A stretch of 64,000 nucleotides of DNA from Microbacterium faecale (GTDB taxonomy: Bacteria > Actinomycetota > Actinomycetes > Actinomycetales > Microbacteriaceae). The notes under the pieces are model-generated. The model had not been told where the DNA came from. It did not search any database and saw nothing but the letters and a program-made list of their open reading frames with translations. The stretch is from the NCBI RefSeq assembly GCF_014640975.1, contig NZ_BMHO01000002.1:62001-126000 (forward strand), written 5' to 3'. Positions 16,203-24,998 of this stretch are shown here, piece by piece (the first letter of the stretch is position 1; each line of letters opens with the position of its first letter). The position numbers were made by a program, and so were the translations under genes.

Positions 16203-17170
16203 CGCAGCGCGTCACGCGCCGCATCGACGTCGTCGCGCATCTGCGCGATGAGGTCGTCGAGCCCCTCGAACGCGACCATCCCGCGGAGCCGCGAGACGAA
16301 CTCGACGTCAACGGTACGGCCGTAGAGGTCGAGGTCGTCGCGATCCAGCACGTGCGCCTCGACGACGCGCTCGGGCACATCGTCGAATGTCGGGTTCGTG
16401 CCGACCGAGATCGCCGCGGGGTGCTGCGCGCCGGATCCGAGGACCCCTTCCGCAGGCCGAACGGAGAGCCAGCCGGCGTACACGCCGTCGGCGGGCACGA
16501 ACCCGTCCAGGCTCGGAGCGAGATTCGCGGTGGGAAAGCCGAGAGCGCGACCGCGGCGCTTGCCATGCACGATCTCGCCGCGAACGCCGTGGTCGTGTCC
16601 GAGCAGCTTCGCGGCACGTTCCACGTCGCCGACCGACAGCAGCTCGCGGATCCAGGTGGATGACACGCGTCGGTCATCCGCGACGTCGGCGGAACGGCTC
16701 GCGACCGGCGGAATGACCTCGACCGTGAAGCCGTGGTCGTCGCCCATGCGTCGCAGCAGCGTCGCATCGCCCGCGCCGCGGTGCCCGAAACGGAAGTCCT
16801 CGCCGATGAGCACGCGCCGTGCGCGCAGCCCGTCAACGAGGTAGCGCAGGACGAATTCCTCCGCGGGCACCGATGCGAGTGCCGCGTCGAACGTGAGCAC
16901 GAGCGTCGCGTCAAGGCCGCTCGCCGCGAGCAGGTCGATCTTCTGGGCGATCGACACCACCTGCTCCGGGGATGCGTCGGGCGCGATCGTCGCGAGCGGA
17001 TGTCGATCGAACGTCACCGCGACGGTGCGCGCTTCGTCGGAGGCGGCGTCGACGAGCAGCTTCTCGATCAGCGCGCGGTGGCCAGCATGGACGCCGTCGA
17101 ACTTGCCGATGGCGACGACCGTGGAGCCGAATCCCTCCGGGATCTCGGCGGGATCGTTCAGCACGATCAT
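16196..17170 (-). CDS. ribF: Bifunctional riboflavin kinase/FAD synthetase
   Basis: A 324-residue two-domain enzyme. The N-terminal FMN adenylyltransferase domain shows VVAIGKFDGVHAGHRALI and FRFGHRGAGD, then the ISSTWIRELL-like segment SSTWIRELLSVGDVERA. The C-terminal kinase domain shows KRRGRALGFPTANL, DGVYAGWL and the AISVGTNPTF block. It makes FMN and FAD from riboflavin. ATG 17170 overlaps the stop of the preceding membrane-protein gene by 4 nt. It is the last gene of the truB-membrane-membrane-ribF operon. Confidence 0.96.
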   Translation of the reverse strand: MIVLNDPAEIPEGFGSTVVAIGKFDGVHAGHRALIEKLLVDAASDEARTVAVTFDRHPLATIAPDASPEQVVSIAQKIDLLAASGLDATLVLTFDAALASVPAEEFVLRYLVDGLRARRVLIGEDFRFGHRGAGDATLLRRMGDDHGFTVEVIPPVASRSADVADDRRVSSTWIRELLSVGDVERAAKLLGHDHGVRGEIVHGKRRGRALGFPTANLAPSLDGFVPADGVYAGWLSVRPAEGVLGSGAQHPAAISVGTNPTFDDVPERVVEAHVLDRDDLDLYGRTVDVEFVSRLRGMVAFEGLDDLIAQMRDDVDAARDALRQ

Positions 17171-17595
17171 GCGGTGTCCTTCCGGGCGCGCTCGCGCTTG
17201 GTCGCGAGGTACCAGATGCCGACGAGCGGCAGCACGAGGGGGATCCATACGTAGCCGTTGCCGTAAAGCGACCACACCGTGGCGTCGGCGTGGAAGACCT
17301 CCGGGACAGCCCAGCTGAGCGTGCCGATCACGAGAACGCCGACGAGTTCGAAGAGCACCGCGATCCAGGCGATGCGGTACCACGCGCGGCTCGCGGACAG
17401 CAGGAGGGCGATCGTGGCGATCACATAGACGACGGCAGCGGCGGCGCTCAGCAGGTACGGGAGAGGAGCCTCACCGAACCGGCCGACGATCTGGACGAAC
17501 GACCGTCCGCTCGCGGCGAGCGCCATGACGCCGTAGACGAATGTGAGCACCGTGCCGATGCCCGTGACGCGGCGAGATGATCGAATGTCAGACAT
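17167..17595 (-). CDS. Small four-helix membrane protein, unknown function
   Basis: A 142-residue protein with four hydrophobic segments (about residues 12-28, 47-68, 74-95 and 113-130) and a basic C-terminus (KRERARKD). I do not recognise a characterised family. It lies inside the truB-ribF operon and its stop overlaps ribF by 4 nt. A TAAACT box 9 nt upstream of the ATG may provide an extra internal promoter. Confidence 0.75.
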   Translation of the reverse strand: MSDIRSSRRVTGIGTVLTFVYGVMALAASGRSFVQIVGRFGEAPLPYLLSAAAAVVYVIATIALLLSASRAWYRIAWIAVLFELVGVLVIGTLSWAVPEVFHADATVWSLYGNGYVWIPLVLPLVGIWYLATKRERARKDTA

Positions 17596-17628
17596 ACCTG
17601 GGTCAGTTTATCCGGCGCACAGCGGCGT

Positions 17629-18000
17629 TCAGGCCACGGCCTGGATCGTCCAGATGACGTGCATCCGGTAGAGCATCACCGCGACCGCGAGCGCGAGCAC
17701 GCCCATCACGACGACGCTCCAGCGGCCACGGTCAACGAACGCCCACACGATGCCGGCGATCGGGAGGACCGCCGCGGAGATCAGGTACGTCCAGAACTCG
17801 AGCAGGCTGCCGGTCGGCGCGTTCCCGGCGAACGGAGCGATGATCGCGACGACGATCTGCGCGATGAGCAGGACCTGCACGAGCGCGAGGGATCCGACCG
17901 AGACGTCTCCGGGGCGGCGGCCGGCGAGCCCCAGTGCCACGCACAGCACGCCGGCGATGACCGCCACGGCGATCTGCGCGATCGTGAACCACAGGATCAT
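17629..18000 (-). CDS. Small four-helix membrane protein, unknown function
   Basis: A 123-residue protein, almost entirely hydrophobic, with four predicted helices (about residues 4-26, 36-58, 69-87 and 95-112). Its ATG overlaps the truB stop by 4 nt (17997-18000), so it is translationally coupled to truB. No conserved catalytic motif is visible and it does not resemble its membrane-protein neighbour beyond topology. Confidence 0.75.
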   Translation of the reverse strand: MILWFTIAQIAVAVIAGVLCVALGLAGRRPGDVSVGSLALVQVLLIAQIVVAIIAPFAGNAPTGSLLEFWTYLISAAVLPIAGIVWAFVDRGRWSVVVMGVLALAVAVMLYRMHVIWTIQAVA

Positions 18001-18893
18001 CGGTCTTCTCCCTGCCGCTCCGGCATGTTCATCGTGCTCTTCATCGTGTCGCCTCGACGCTCGACGACGCCGATGAGCTCTCCGTCTGGGGCGATCGCGG
18101 CGCGCTGGCCATCGAACGCCTCGGGCACCGCGACGCGCTTGCCATGGCGCAGGTCGCGTGCGACATCGGACGTGACCTCGAGCGCGCCCAGCACACGAGC
18201 AGCGACGTCCGCGGGCGGCAGGATCGGTGCCTGCTCGAGCTCGTCCGCTCCGCTCGCCTCGTCGACCGAGAACTCACCGACGCGCGTGCGACGCAGCATC
18301 GTCAGGTGCCCGCCGACGCCGAGAGACGCACCGAGGTCCCGGGCGAGCGCACGGATGTACGTGCCCGTCGAACAGTCGATCTCCGCATCGATATCGATGG
18401 ACCTGGCCTCGCGGCGAACCGCGGAGACGGCGAACCGCGAGACGGTCACGTGCCGCGCGGCCAGCTCGACCGTTTCGCCGGCACGCACGCGGTCGTAGGC
18501 GCGGCGCCCATCGACCTTCACCGCCGAGACGGCACTCGGCACCTGCGCGATGTCGCCCGTCAGTGCGGCGACGCCCTCGCGGATCCGCTCGTCGGAGACC
18601 GCTTCGAGGTCTGCGCGCGAGCTGACGTCGACGACGTCGCCCTCGGCGTCGTCCGTACTCGTCGCGGATCCGAGTCTGATCGTCGTGCGGTACGTCTTGT
18701 CGAGCCCGACGATGAACGTCAGCAGGCGCGTGGCCGCTTCGACCCCGACGACGAGCAGCCCCGTCGCCATCGGATCCAGCGTGCCGGCGTGACCGACTTT
18801 TCGGGTCCCGCGCGCGCGTCGCGCCCGCGCGACGACATCATGACTCGTCACGCCGGACGGTTTGTCGACGAGCAGGATCCCGGATTCAGCCAC
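17997..18893 (-). CDS. truB: tRNA pseudouridine(55) synthase
   Basis: A 298-residue TruB-family enzyme. The N-terminal GILLVDKPSGVTSHDVVARA and GHAGTLDPMATGLLVVGVE (catalytic Asp) are diagnostic, followed by KTYRTTIRLG and the CSTGTYIRALARDLG block. It makes pseudouridine 55 in the T loop of tRNAs. The start is GTG, 6 nt after TAGACT, so the mRNA is probably leaderless. It heads a four-gene operon ending in ribF. It is separated from rbfA, its usual neighbour, which is at about 40 kb. Confidence 0.96.
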   Translation of the reverse strand: MAESGILLVDKPSGVTSHDVVARARRARGTRKVGHAGTLDPMATGLLVVGVEAATRLLTFIVGLDKTYRTTIRLGSATSTDDAEGDVVDVSSRADLEAVSDERIREGVAALTGDIAQVPSAVSAVKVDGRRAYDRVRAGETVELAARHVTVSRFAVSAVRREARSIDIDAEIDCSTGTYIRALARDLGASLGVGGHLTMLRRTRVGEFSVDEASGADELEQAPILPPADVAARVLGALEVTSDVARDLRHGKRVAVPEAFDGQRAAIAPDGELIGVVERRGDTMKSTMNMPERQGEDR

Positions 18894-18899
18894 CGAGTC

Positions 18900-18905
18900 A
18901 GTCTA
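18900..18905 (-). promoter_or_regulatory. -10 element of a leaderless promoter (truB operon)
   Basis: Minus-strand TAGACT (18905-18900) is followed by GACTCG and the GTG start at 18893. Confidence 0.6.
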
Positions 18906-18930
18906 GAGCGCGAGGTGTGTGGCCGAGCTG

Positions 18931-18981
18931 TTCGAGGTCGTGTATCGAGCCCGTTCCTCGGGAGCGATACACGACCTCGAA
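18931..18981. terminator. Long perfect hairpin at the island boundary
   Basis: A perfect 17-bp stem (TTCGAGGTCGTGTATCG, 18931-18947, with its complement at 18965-18981) encloses a 17-nt loop. It begins 29 nt beyond the stop of the binding-protein gene on the minus strand and should stop its transcript before truB. It marks the left border of the accessory island. Confidence 0.75.
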
Positions 18982-19009
18982 TCCAACAGGACAAGCGGAG
19001 GACGGTCGA

Positions 19010-20596
19010 TCAGCCGACGTACGTCATCGTCGTCCACGGCATGCGGTTGCTCGCGGGGCGTGGTTCGTCCTGGCCCGCCCACCGGCTCGTGTTGTAGCTC
19101 GGGAACTGTCCGTTGAACCAGGCGATCGGAGCGTGGTACATCAGCTCTGCGGCACGGTTCTGGAGCGCTGCGAACGCTTCTCCGCGCTGTGCCTGGTCCG
19201 CCGTCTTCAGCGCATCAGCCGCGGCCGCATCGATCTCGGAGTCACAGATCTGCGAGGGGTTCGCCGCAGAAGCCTTCTCCTCGTTGCACGTATACCAGCG
19301 AGAGATGCCGACACTCGGGTCTGCGCCGACGGTGCTCGCCTGGAGGGCGAGGTCAAAGTCGCTCTCGGTGAACACCTTCTCAATGAAGACAGCCGCCGTC
19401 GTTCCGACGAGGTTCAGCCCGATGCCGACGTCCTGGAACATCGACTTGGCGAGTTCCGCGATGCCGGACGTATCGGTGCGCTCCGACAGATACCGGATGT
19501 CCAGTGTGAACCGCGTGCCGTCCGCATCGCGCGGGAAACCGGCCTCATCGAGTTCCGCGTTGATCGTCTCGACGTCGCGCGGGAAGTCCCGTTCGAAGTC
19601 CACGTCCGGGCTCAGCGCCCAGTCCAGAGACTCGGGGAAGAACCCGTTGGTGGGTGTCCCGAAGCCCTTCAGGATCTTCTCTCCGATCGTGTCGCGATCG
19701 ATGGCCGAGAAGACTGCTCGGCGTACCGCAGCGCTCTCGAGCGGACCTTCGCCGGCGTTGAACAGAAGCGAGATCGTCTGCGGATACGCAAAATCGTCCA
19801 ACAGCTCGGTCGCGGGGTCGTCCGAGATTCGCGGAAGCTGAGCGCTGGAGATGACCGTCTGGTCGATCTCACCGGCAAAGAGCGCCTCGGACCGGCTCGT
19901 CGAGTCCTTCATGATGGGGAACACGACTCGATCCACCTGGACGTCACCACCCCAGTAATCCGGGTTCTTCACGAGCACCACGTCTTCGCCGGACGAGTAC
20001 GACTCGAACATGAGGGGCCCCGTACCGACCGGTGCCATGTTGGCCTCGTTCGTGGCGTAGTCCGTGCCCTCGTAGACGTGTTTCGGGAGCATGAACTGCG
20101 CCGAGACGACCTCCAGCAGCGGGCCGTATGGCTCCGTCATGTGCAGGACGACGTCCTCATCGTCGGTGATCTCGACCGAATCCAGGCGGCTGTCGACCGC
20201 CGCGCCGAACGACGACAGCGGAACGATCTCTTCGAAGTTGAACTTGACGTCCTCCGCGGTGAAGGGCTCGCCATCGTGCCAGGTCACCCCGTCCCGCAAC
20301 GACAGCTCGAGCTCACGCCCGTCCGGGCTCAGCTCCCAGTCCTCCGCGAGCCCCGGTGACATCGTGTAGTCACTCGACAGGAAGATGAGCGGCTCCAGCA
20401 TCTGCGCACTGAACATCGACGTCGCCGGCGCTCCGACGAGCTGCGCGTTCATTCCTCGTGGATCGTCGTCGATCGCGTACACGTAGGTCCGATCCTCGCC
20501 GCCGGAATCAGAGGTCGCCCCCGCACAGCCAGTCAGCGCGAGCATCCCCGCGGTGACGCCGACGAAAGCGGTGCGGGCCCGGGTTGTCTTCTTCAC
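19010..20596 (-). CDS. ABC transporter substrate-binding lipoprotein, family 5 (first paralogue)
   Basis: A 528-residue SBP_bac_5 protein of the dipeptide/oligopeptide/opine type. The N-terminus is basic, then hydrophobic, with the lipobox LALTGC. The mature part shows TYVYAIDDDPRGMNAQLVG, LEPLIFLSSDYTMSPGLAEDW, GVTWHDGEPFTAEDVKFNFE and VGTGPLMFESYSSGEDV. GTG 20596 is chosen because the lipoprotein signal begins there and the preceding residues are off-type. It is very similar along its length to the second binding protein at 27.1-28.7 kb, so the pair arose by duplication. It should deliver substrate to the single permease/ATPase set at 32-35.6 kb. Confidence 0.93.
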   Translation of the reverse strand: MKKTTRARTAFVGVTAGMLALTGCAGATSDSGGEDRTYVYAIDDDPRGMNAQLVGAPATSMFSAQMLEPLIFLSSDYTMSPGLAEDWELSPDGRELELSLRDGVTWHDGEPFTAEDVKFNFEEIVPLSSFGAAVDSRLDSVEITDDEDVVLHMTEPYGPLLEVVSAQFMLPKHVYEGTDYATNEANMAPVGTGPLMFESYSSGEDVVLVKNPDYWGGDVQVDRVVFPIMKDSTSRSEALFAGEIDQTVISSAQLPRISDDPATELLDDFAYPQTISLLFNAGEGPLESAAVRRAVFSAIDRDTIGEKILKGFGTPTNGFFPESLDWALSPDVDFERDFPRDVETINAELDEAGFPRDADGTRFTLDIRYLSERTDTSGIAELAKSMFQDVGIGLNLVGTTAAVFIEKVFTESDFDLALQASTVGADPSVGISRWYTCNEEKASAANPSQICDSEIDAAAADALKTADQAQRGEAFAALQNRAAELMYHAPIAWFNGQFPSYNTSRWAGQDEPRPASNRMPWTTMTYVG

Positions 20597-20791
20597 TGTC
20601 TGCCTGCCTCCCTGCCGGACTCGAGCGCGAACCGACACCATCATCGTTCGCCATCCGACCTACATGTTCACTTGATGGTAACGCGGGGTTGCGGCGTACT
20701 CAAGGGCTCACACAGGTCAACCTTCCAGGCGCCAGGTGGTTCTCCTCACCCTTGACACCTGATGACACCATTCGCCGCTCACAGGAACTGA

Positions 20792-20806
20792 TTCACATTA
20801 CGAACT
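20792..20806. promoter_or_regulatory. Candidate regulon operator, site D (between the first binding protein and the SnoaL gene)
   Basis: Minus strand reads GTTCGTAATGTGAAT. It matches the GWWCGTAWWGTGRAH motif found at three other unit heads in the island and contains TAATGT, a possible -10 for the leftward binding-protein gene. A weaker partial match (AAGTGAAC, minus strand) occurs near 20666-20673. Confidence 0.5.
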
Positions 20807-20876
20807 TTCAAATGTTATTGTGAACATCGTTCGTGAGTGTGTGCCGGCGGCGCCCACCCCTCAAAGGAGAGCCAGG

Positions 20877-21500
20877 ATGCAGCAGAACAACGACGATCGA
20901 CTCCAGTCCCTGCTTGACCGGGAGGAGATCTTCGACCTCGTTCGGCGGGAACGGTTCGCGCGGGACCAACGCCGTTACGACGTGATGAGCGCCTGCTTTC
21001 ATCAGGATGCCTACGTGCGCACGAGCTGGTACGACGGACACGGCGGTCAGGCCTATGTCGACGCCTCACGCAAGGGGATGGTGGGACGGGGGAACAGCAA
21101 GCACTGGGTGTTTCCGGCGATCGCTCAGCTCAACGGCGACCGAGCGACCGTCGAGAGCCCCGCGATGATCTTCAATCGCGTGGCGGTCGAGGACGTCGAT
21201 GTCGACTTCTTCGTCTTCTGCCGATTCTTCTCCCGCGTGGTACGGGAGGACGGCGTGTGGAAGCTGCTCACCTTCGAAGTGCTCTTCGAACGCGACATCC
21301 TCGCCCCGGTCGATGCGACGATGACCGCTCCGATCGACAAGGCGCTCCTCGAGACGCTGCGCCCCTCATACAAGCACCTCGCGTACCTGCAGCAGCGGCG
21401 CGGGATCACCGTGAACCCGGACCTGCTGGGCGATGACCGGCGTGACGCCTTGGACGAGTTCTACGAGCGCGAACAGCGCTGGCTCGCCGATACGAACTGA
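20877..21500 (+). CDS. SnoaL/NTF2-like family protein
   Basis: A 207-residue protein with a single SnoaL_4-type cone fold (DREEIFDLVRRERFARDQRRYDVMSACFHQDAYVRTSWYDGHGG, seen in pieces, then FVFCRFFSRVVREDGVWKL). Members are small cyclases, hydratases, isomerases or dioxygenase-like small subunits. ATG 20877 follows AAAGGAG with 7-nt spacing and replaces an in-frame start at 20820. It is the only island gene on the plus strand and diverges from the first binding-protein gene. The catalytic reaction cannot be inferred. A related three-domain protein lies at 35.6-37.7 kb. Confidence 0.8.
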   Translation: MQQNNDDRLQSLLDREEIFDLVRRERFARDQRRYDVMSACFHQDAYVRTSWYDGHGGQAYVDASRKGMVGRGNSKHWVFPAIAQLNGDRATVESPAMIFNRVAVEDVDVDFFVFCRFFSRVVREDGVWKLLTFEVLFERDILAPVDATMTAPIDKALLETLRPSYKHLAYLQQRRGITVNPDLLGDDRRDALDEFYEREQRWLADTN

Positions 21501-21556
21501 ACGACCCGGCGCGGCGCGGCCGTCATGACGTCGCGCCGCGGCCCGTTCTCACCGCG

Positions 21557-22768
21557 TCATTGCGCCGTTCCGATGAGTCCGGAGACGCGGCGCGACGCGA
21601 CGACGAGCGCTTCGACGAGCGCGTCGAACTCGCCGCGGCTCCGCAGCTCTGAGAGGGAGGTCGCATACAGCGCGAGGACAACCTCGCCGTCGCCGAAGAC
21701 GGGAACCTGGATGCCGCTCACGCGCTGCCACACCCTCTCGGGATCGTCGTCGAGTCCGCCCCCGACCGCGAACATCTCGTCCCATGTCTGCGCCAATGCG
21801 CTGCGTGACGCGCCCTCGCTGAAGAGAGTGTCGAATCGAGGTCCGGCGGGGCGACGACCCACGAGGCCATACCCTCTCTCGCGGACGCCGTCGAGCTGCC
21901 GAGCGATCTGCGCTCGCTCCACTCGCCCGATGAGGTGCCGCGCCCCCTCCGTCCACGCATGCATCCGCTCGGGCGGGGCCCAGGCGGCGAACACGGGCGC
22001 CACGGGAGCGGCAAACGGAAAGGACCGCCCGATCCTCGCGGAATCGAACTCCGCGGAGTACGGAGCGACCATTCCCACGGTGACCACGGAGTCGCCGATC
22101 TGGGTGTTGACGGTGAGGGGCACGCCCAGCGCGTCCGACACACGCTGCAGCTCATGGTCAGCTGCCTGCGCCAGATGCAGTCGCTCGACGAACGACCGCA
22201 TGTCATAGGGCTCGCTCGGGGCCGCGAACGATCCGTAGCCGGCCCGCCGAAACAGCAACGGCAGCTCGGCATCGGCGCCGATGCCGAAGTCGGTGACCCG
22301 GGCGACGACCAGATCATGGTCCCCGATCTCCTCGCGACGTTCGATGACGGTGTCGAACCAGGCAACGGCATCCGCGAGGTGCGGGTGTCCCGCCTCACCG
22401 TCGACGAATCCCGCCTGGTCGAACCGACCCGGCGCCTTCGCGGCAACGTTCCGGCTGAGCTGCTCGTGCGCGGCCCCCAGCACGCTCACCGTGAACCCGC
22501 CCGCGGCGGCGAGGCGCGGGAACGTCGTCGAGGTGCGGTCGACGAAGACGCCGACGAGTGGCGGCTGCTGACTGATCGCGGTGAAGGTGCCCACGACCAT
22601 GGCATGCAGCTGTGAGCCTGTGCGTGCGGTCAGCAGGCAGACCCCGGTCGAGTACTCGCCGAGGACCGCACGCCACCAGACGGTCTTCTCGTTCTGCGTC
22701 GGTTCAGGCGCCGGTCGTGCCTCGCTCGGGCCGCTCGTCCCGCGCTCTGCTCGTTGTTCGACGGACAC
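21557..22768 (-). CDS. Flavin reductase with a C-terminal IclR-effector-like domain
   Basis: A 403-residue two-domain protein. Residues 28 to about 190 are a flavin reductase-like split barrel of the HpaC/HsaB type (VLGEYSTGVCLLTAR, AISQQPPLVGVFVDRTSTTFP, GGFTVSVLGAAHEQLS, RFDQAGF, HDLVVARVTDFGIG). The remaining 210 residues resemble the effector-binding domain of IclR regulators (IGDSVVTVGMVAPYSAEFD, then RIGRSFPFAAPVAPVFAAWA and SLSELRSRGEFDALVEAL), but there is no helix-turn-helix. The enzyme presumably reduces FMN/FAD for the LLM monooxygenase at 28.8 kb; the second domain may sense the pathway ligand. It is the last gene of the leftward operon. GTG is the likely start. Confidence 0.82.
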   Translation of the reverse strand: MSVEQRAERGTSGPSEARPAPEPTQNEKTVWWRAVLGEYSTGVCLLTARTGSQLHAMVVGTFTAISQQPPLVGVFVDRTSTTFPRLAAAGGFTVSVLGAAHEQLSRNVAAKAPGRFDQAGFVDGEAGHPHLADAVAWFDTVIERREEIGDHDLVVARVTDFGIGADAELPLLFRRAGYGSFAAPSEPYDMRSFVERLHLAQAADHELQRVSDALGVPLTVNTQIGDSVVTVGMVAPYSAEFDSARIGRSFPFAAPVAPVFAAWAPPERMHAWTEGARHLIGRVERAQIARQLDGVRERGYGLVGRRPAGPRFDTLFSEGASRSALAQTWDEMFAVGGGLDDDPERVWQRVSGIQVPVFGDGEVVLALYATSLSELRSRGEFDALVEALVVASRRVSGLIGTAQ

Positions 22769-22778
22769 TCGAGATCAC

Positions 22779-23351
22779 CTACTGCGAAGCCTCGTCGACG
22801 GGAGGCTTCACGCCGAACACGGTCAACTGGGTGGCGAGCACGTCGAAGTAACCGAGGAGTGAGATCAGTTCGAAGAGTTTGCGCTCCCCCAGCACCGCGG
22901 TCGTCTCGGCGTACTGCTCGTCCGTGAGCTCACGGTGACGCACCAGTGCGAGCGCGGTTCGGAAGATCATCTCCTCCTCCTCGGACGCGTTCTCGATCGG
23001 ACGTTGCGCGACCAGGGCCTCCACCTCGTCCTCGCTCAATCCGTCGCGAATCGCGATCAGGCGATGGGCGTGCAGCTCGAAGGCGCAGTCGCGTTCCGCG
23101 GCGTGAAGCAGAACCGCGATCTCGCGGCCTCGTGCTGTGAGTTCCGTCTCATAGCGCAGCGCGCGGTACATCGCTCGAAACGCCCGACCGACCTGCGGAC
23201 TCAGAAGCCATGTTCCGGGAGGTCCATTCAGTCCTCCGCCTTGCGGCTTCGGGACAGCGTGCTTGAACGTGTCGGCCATGAACTCGGCATACAGGTCCGC
23301 CTGCTCCTGGCTCATGTCGTCGGGCAGGATCCGAGGCATCCGGTTCGTCAT
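22779..23351 (-). CDS. Carboxymuconolactone decarboxylase family protein (first of two)
   Basis: A 190-residue helical CMD/AhpD-like protein. The core is LTARGREIAVLLHAAERDCAFELHAH, seen as two helices, with the E-x2-C-x3-H arrangement but no CxxC thiol pair, and LFELISLLGYFDVLATQLTVFGV at the end. Such proteins are often decarboxylases, isomerases or lyases on lactones and small rings. It starts with a good AAGGAG site. A paralogue of equal length lies at 31.4-32.0 kb in the same island. Confidence 0.85.
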   Translation of the reverse strand: MTNRMPRILPDDMSQEQADLYAEFMADTFKHAVPKPQGGGLNGPPGTWLLSPQVGRAFRAMYRALRYETELTARGREIAVLLHAAERDCAFELHAHRLIAIRDGLSEDEVEALVAQRPIENASEEEEMIFRTALALVRHRELTDEQYAETTAVLGERKLFELISLLGYFDVLATQLTVFGVKPPVDEASQ

Positions 23352-23406
23352 CTGTGCTCCTTCATCTGTGGCATCGCAGCCACGCTCGTCTTTTCGAGCT
23401 CACGAC

Positions 23407-24180
23407 TCATGCCGTGAGGCCACCGTCCACGGGAAGCGTGACGCCAGACACGTGACTCGCGCGATCACTGAGCAACCATGCCGCGGCGTGCGCGACTTCC
23501 TCCGGCATTCCGGCCTTGCGCAACGGAGTGGCGGCCACACGAGCCCTCACTGGCTCGGGGACCTCGCCGTCGCCCTTCAGCACCATCGCCGTGAGGATCG
23601 GTCCCGGCGCGAGTGCGTTCACACGGATCCCGTCGGGTCCGTTGTCGTGAGCCGCCGTTCGCGTCAGCCCGAGCACGGCGTGCTTGGTCGCCTGATAGGC
23701 GCCGAAGCCGGGGCTGCCACGGTATCCGCCGATGCTGCTCACGTTCACGATGGATCCGCCCCCTGCCGGGCGCATCGCTCGGAGCTCTTCGCGCAGGCAG
23801 AACCACACGCCCTTCACGTTCACGTCGAGGATCCGTTCGAGCTCTTCCTCGGACACGTCGTCCAATTTGCCGCCCTGACCCATCGCCGCGTTATTGAACG
23901 CGCCGTCGAGCCTGCCGAACTTCTCCACAGTTGCGTCCACGGCCCGGGCGACCTCCGCGCCCGTCGAGACATCGGCGACCACGTACGCGGCGGCGTGCCC
24001 CGCGCCGCGGAGCTCATCCGTCACACTCTCAAGGAGGTGCTGGGAACGTGCGGCCAGCATGACCGACGCTCCTTCCGCCGCGAAGACACGGGCGGCGGCC
24101 GCGCCGATGCCGCCGCTTGCGCCGGTGACGAGAACTGATTTACCGGCCAGCAGACCGAGAGGAGAGATTTCGTTTGTCAT
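23407..24180 (-). CDS. SDR family NAD(P)-dependent oxidoreductase
   Basis: A 257-residue classical short-chain dehydrogenase. It has the cofactor motif TGASGGIGAAAARVFA, the NNAAM motif, the catalytic Ser/Tyr/Lys in VSSIGGYRGSPGFGAYQATKHA, and ALAPGPILTAM. It interconverts an alcohol and a ketone. Its ATG overlaps the aldolase stop by 4 nt (24177-24180) with AGGAGCACCC inside the aldolase end, so the two are coupled. In the island it probably oxidises a hydroxyl to the keto group needed for cleavage (inference). Confidence 0.92.
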   Translation of the reverse strand: MTNEISPLGLLAGKSVLVTGASGGIGAAAARVFAAEGASVMLAARSQHLLESVTDELRGAGHAAAYVVADVSTGAEVARAVDATVEKFGRLDGAFNNAAMGQGGKLDDVSEEELERILDVNVKGVWFCLREELRAMRPAGGGSIVNVSSIGGYRGSPGFGAYQATKHAVLGLTRTAAHDNGPDGIRVNALAPGPILTAMVLKGDGEVPEPVRARVAATPLRKAGMPEEVAHAAAWLLSDRASHVSGVTLPVDGGLTA

Positions 24181-24998
24181 GGGTGCTCCTGGGAATGGTG
24201 GCCGAGATCGGACGAAGGGTCGCTGCTCTCCGCGCGTCCGACGGCAACCGCGGTGGCGGCCGCCTCGCCGAGCAGGCTGGCGTCGTTGCTCAACATGGTG
24301 AATGAGAATCCCGCATCAGCGGCTTCTCGCACCGCGCGTCCTGTCGCTGGTCCGGAACAGCCGATCGGGGTCTGTTGCTCCCGCGCACCCTGTACGGCCT
24401 GGCTGATCAGACGAGCGACGACCGGATCCGATCCCTCGCGCTGCTCGGACATCGCAAGATCCGCCGCACCGACGAGGAGGGCGTCCACGCCCGCGACAGC
24501 GGCGATCATCTCGACGTTCTTCACTGCCACAGCGCTCTCGAGCTGGGCGATGAACACCACTTCCTCCTGGGCGAAGCGTACGTACTCATCGCGGGGAAGT
24601 GCTCCCCAGCGGCCGGCCCGACCGGTCGAGCCGACACCCCGCTCCCCCAGCGGAGGGAAGCGCATCGCCCGGATCGCCTCCTCGGCATAGCTGGGCGAGT
24701 CCACGTGCGGCAGCATGATGCCCTCGGCCCCCGCGTCGAGCAGGCGGCCCACAAGGCCGGCATCGAGATTGGGAACACGAACGATCGGCGACACTCCCAT
24801 CAGCGTTGCCACGCCGATCTGCCGGTACGCCGACTCGGTACTCATCGCCGAATGCTCGAGGTCGATCACGACGAAGTCGAACCCTGCGTGAGCGATGAGC
24901 TCCATGCTCTCCATGGCCGGGATCTTGACCCACGTCCCGAGCGCGGGCGAGGTGCGACGAAGTGCCGCACGAAAGAGACTCTGGCCGCGAGCAGTCAT
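24177..24998 (-). CDS. HpcH/HpaI family aldolase
   Basis: A 273-residue class II (metal-dependent) aldolase of the HpcH/HpaI superfamily. Visible motifs are FDFVVIDLEHSAMSTES, MLPHVDSPSYAEEAIRAMRF, AQLESAVAVKNVEMIAAVAG and VDALLVGAADLAMS (metal-ligand Glu and Asp). Relatives cleave 4-hydroxy-2-oxo acids to pyruvate plus an aldehyde. Its ATG overlaps the stop of the 49-residue ORF upstream by 4 nt, and its stop overlaps the SDR start. It probably performs a carbon-carbon cleavage step in the island pathway. Confidence 0.9.
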   Translation of the reverse strand: MTARGQSLFRAALRRTSPALGTWVKIPAMESMELIAHAGFDFVVIDLEHSAMSTESAYRQIGVATLMGVSPIVRVPNLDAGLVGRLLDAGAEGIMLPHVDSPSYAEEAIRAMRFPPLGERGVGSTGRAGRWGALPRDEYVRFAQEEVVFIAQLESAVAVKNVEMIAAVAGVDALLVGAADLAMSEQREGSDPVVARLISQAVQGAREQQTPIGCSGPATGRAVREAADAGFSFTMLSNDASLLGEAAATAVAVGRAESSDPSSDLGHHSQEHP

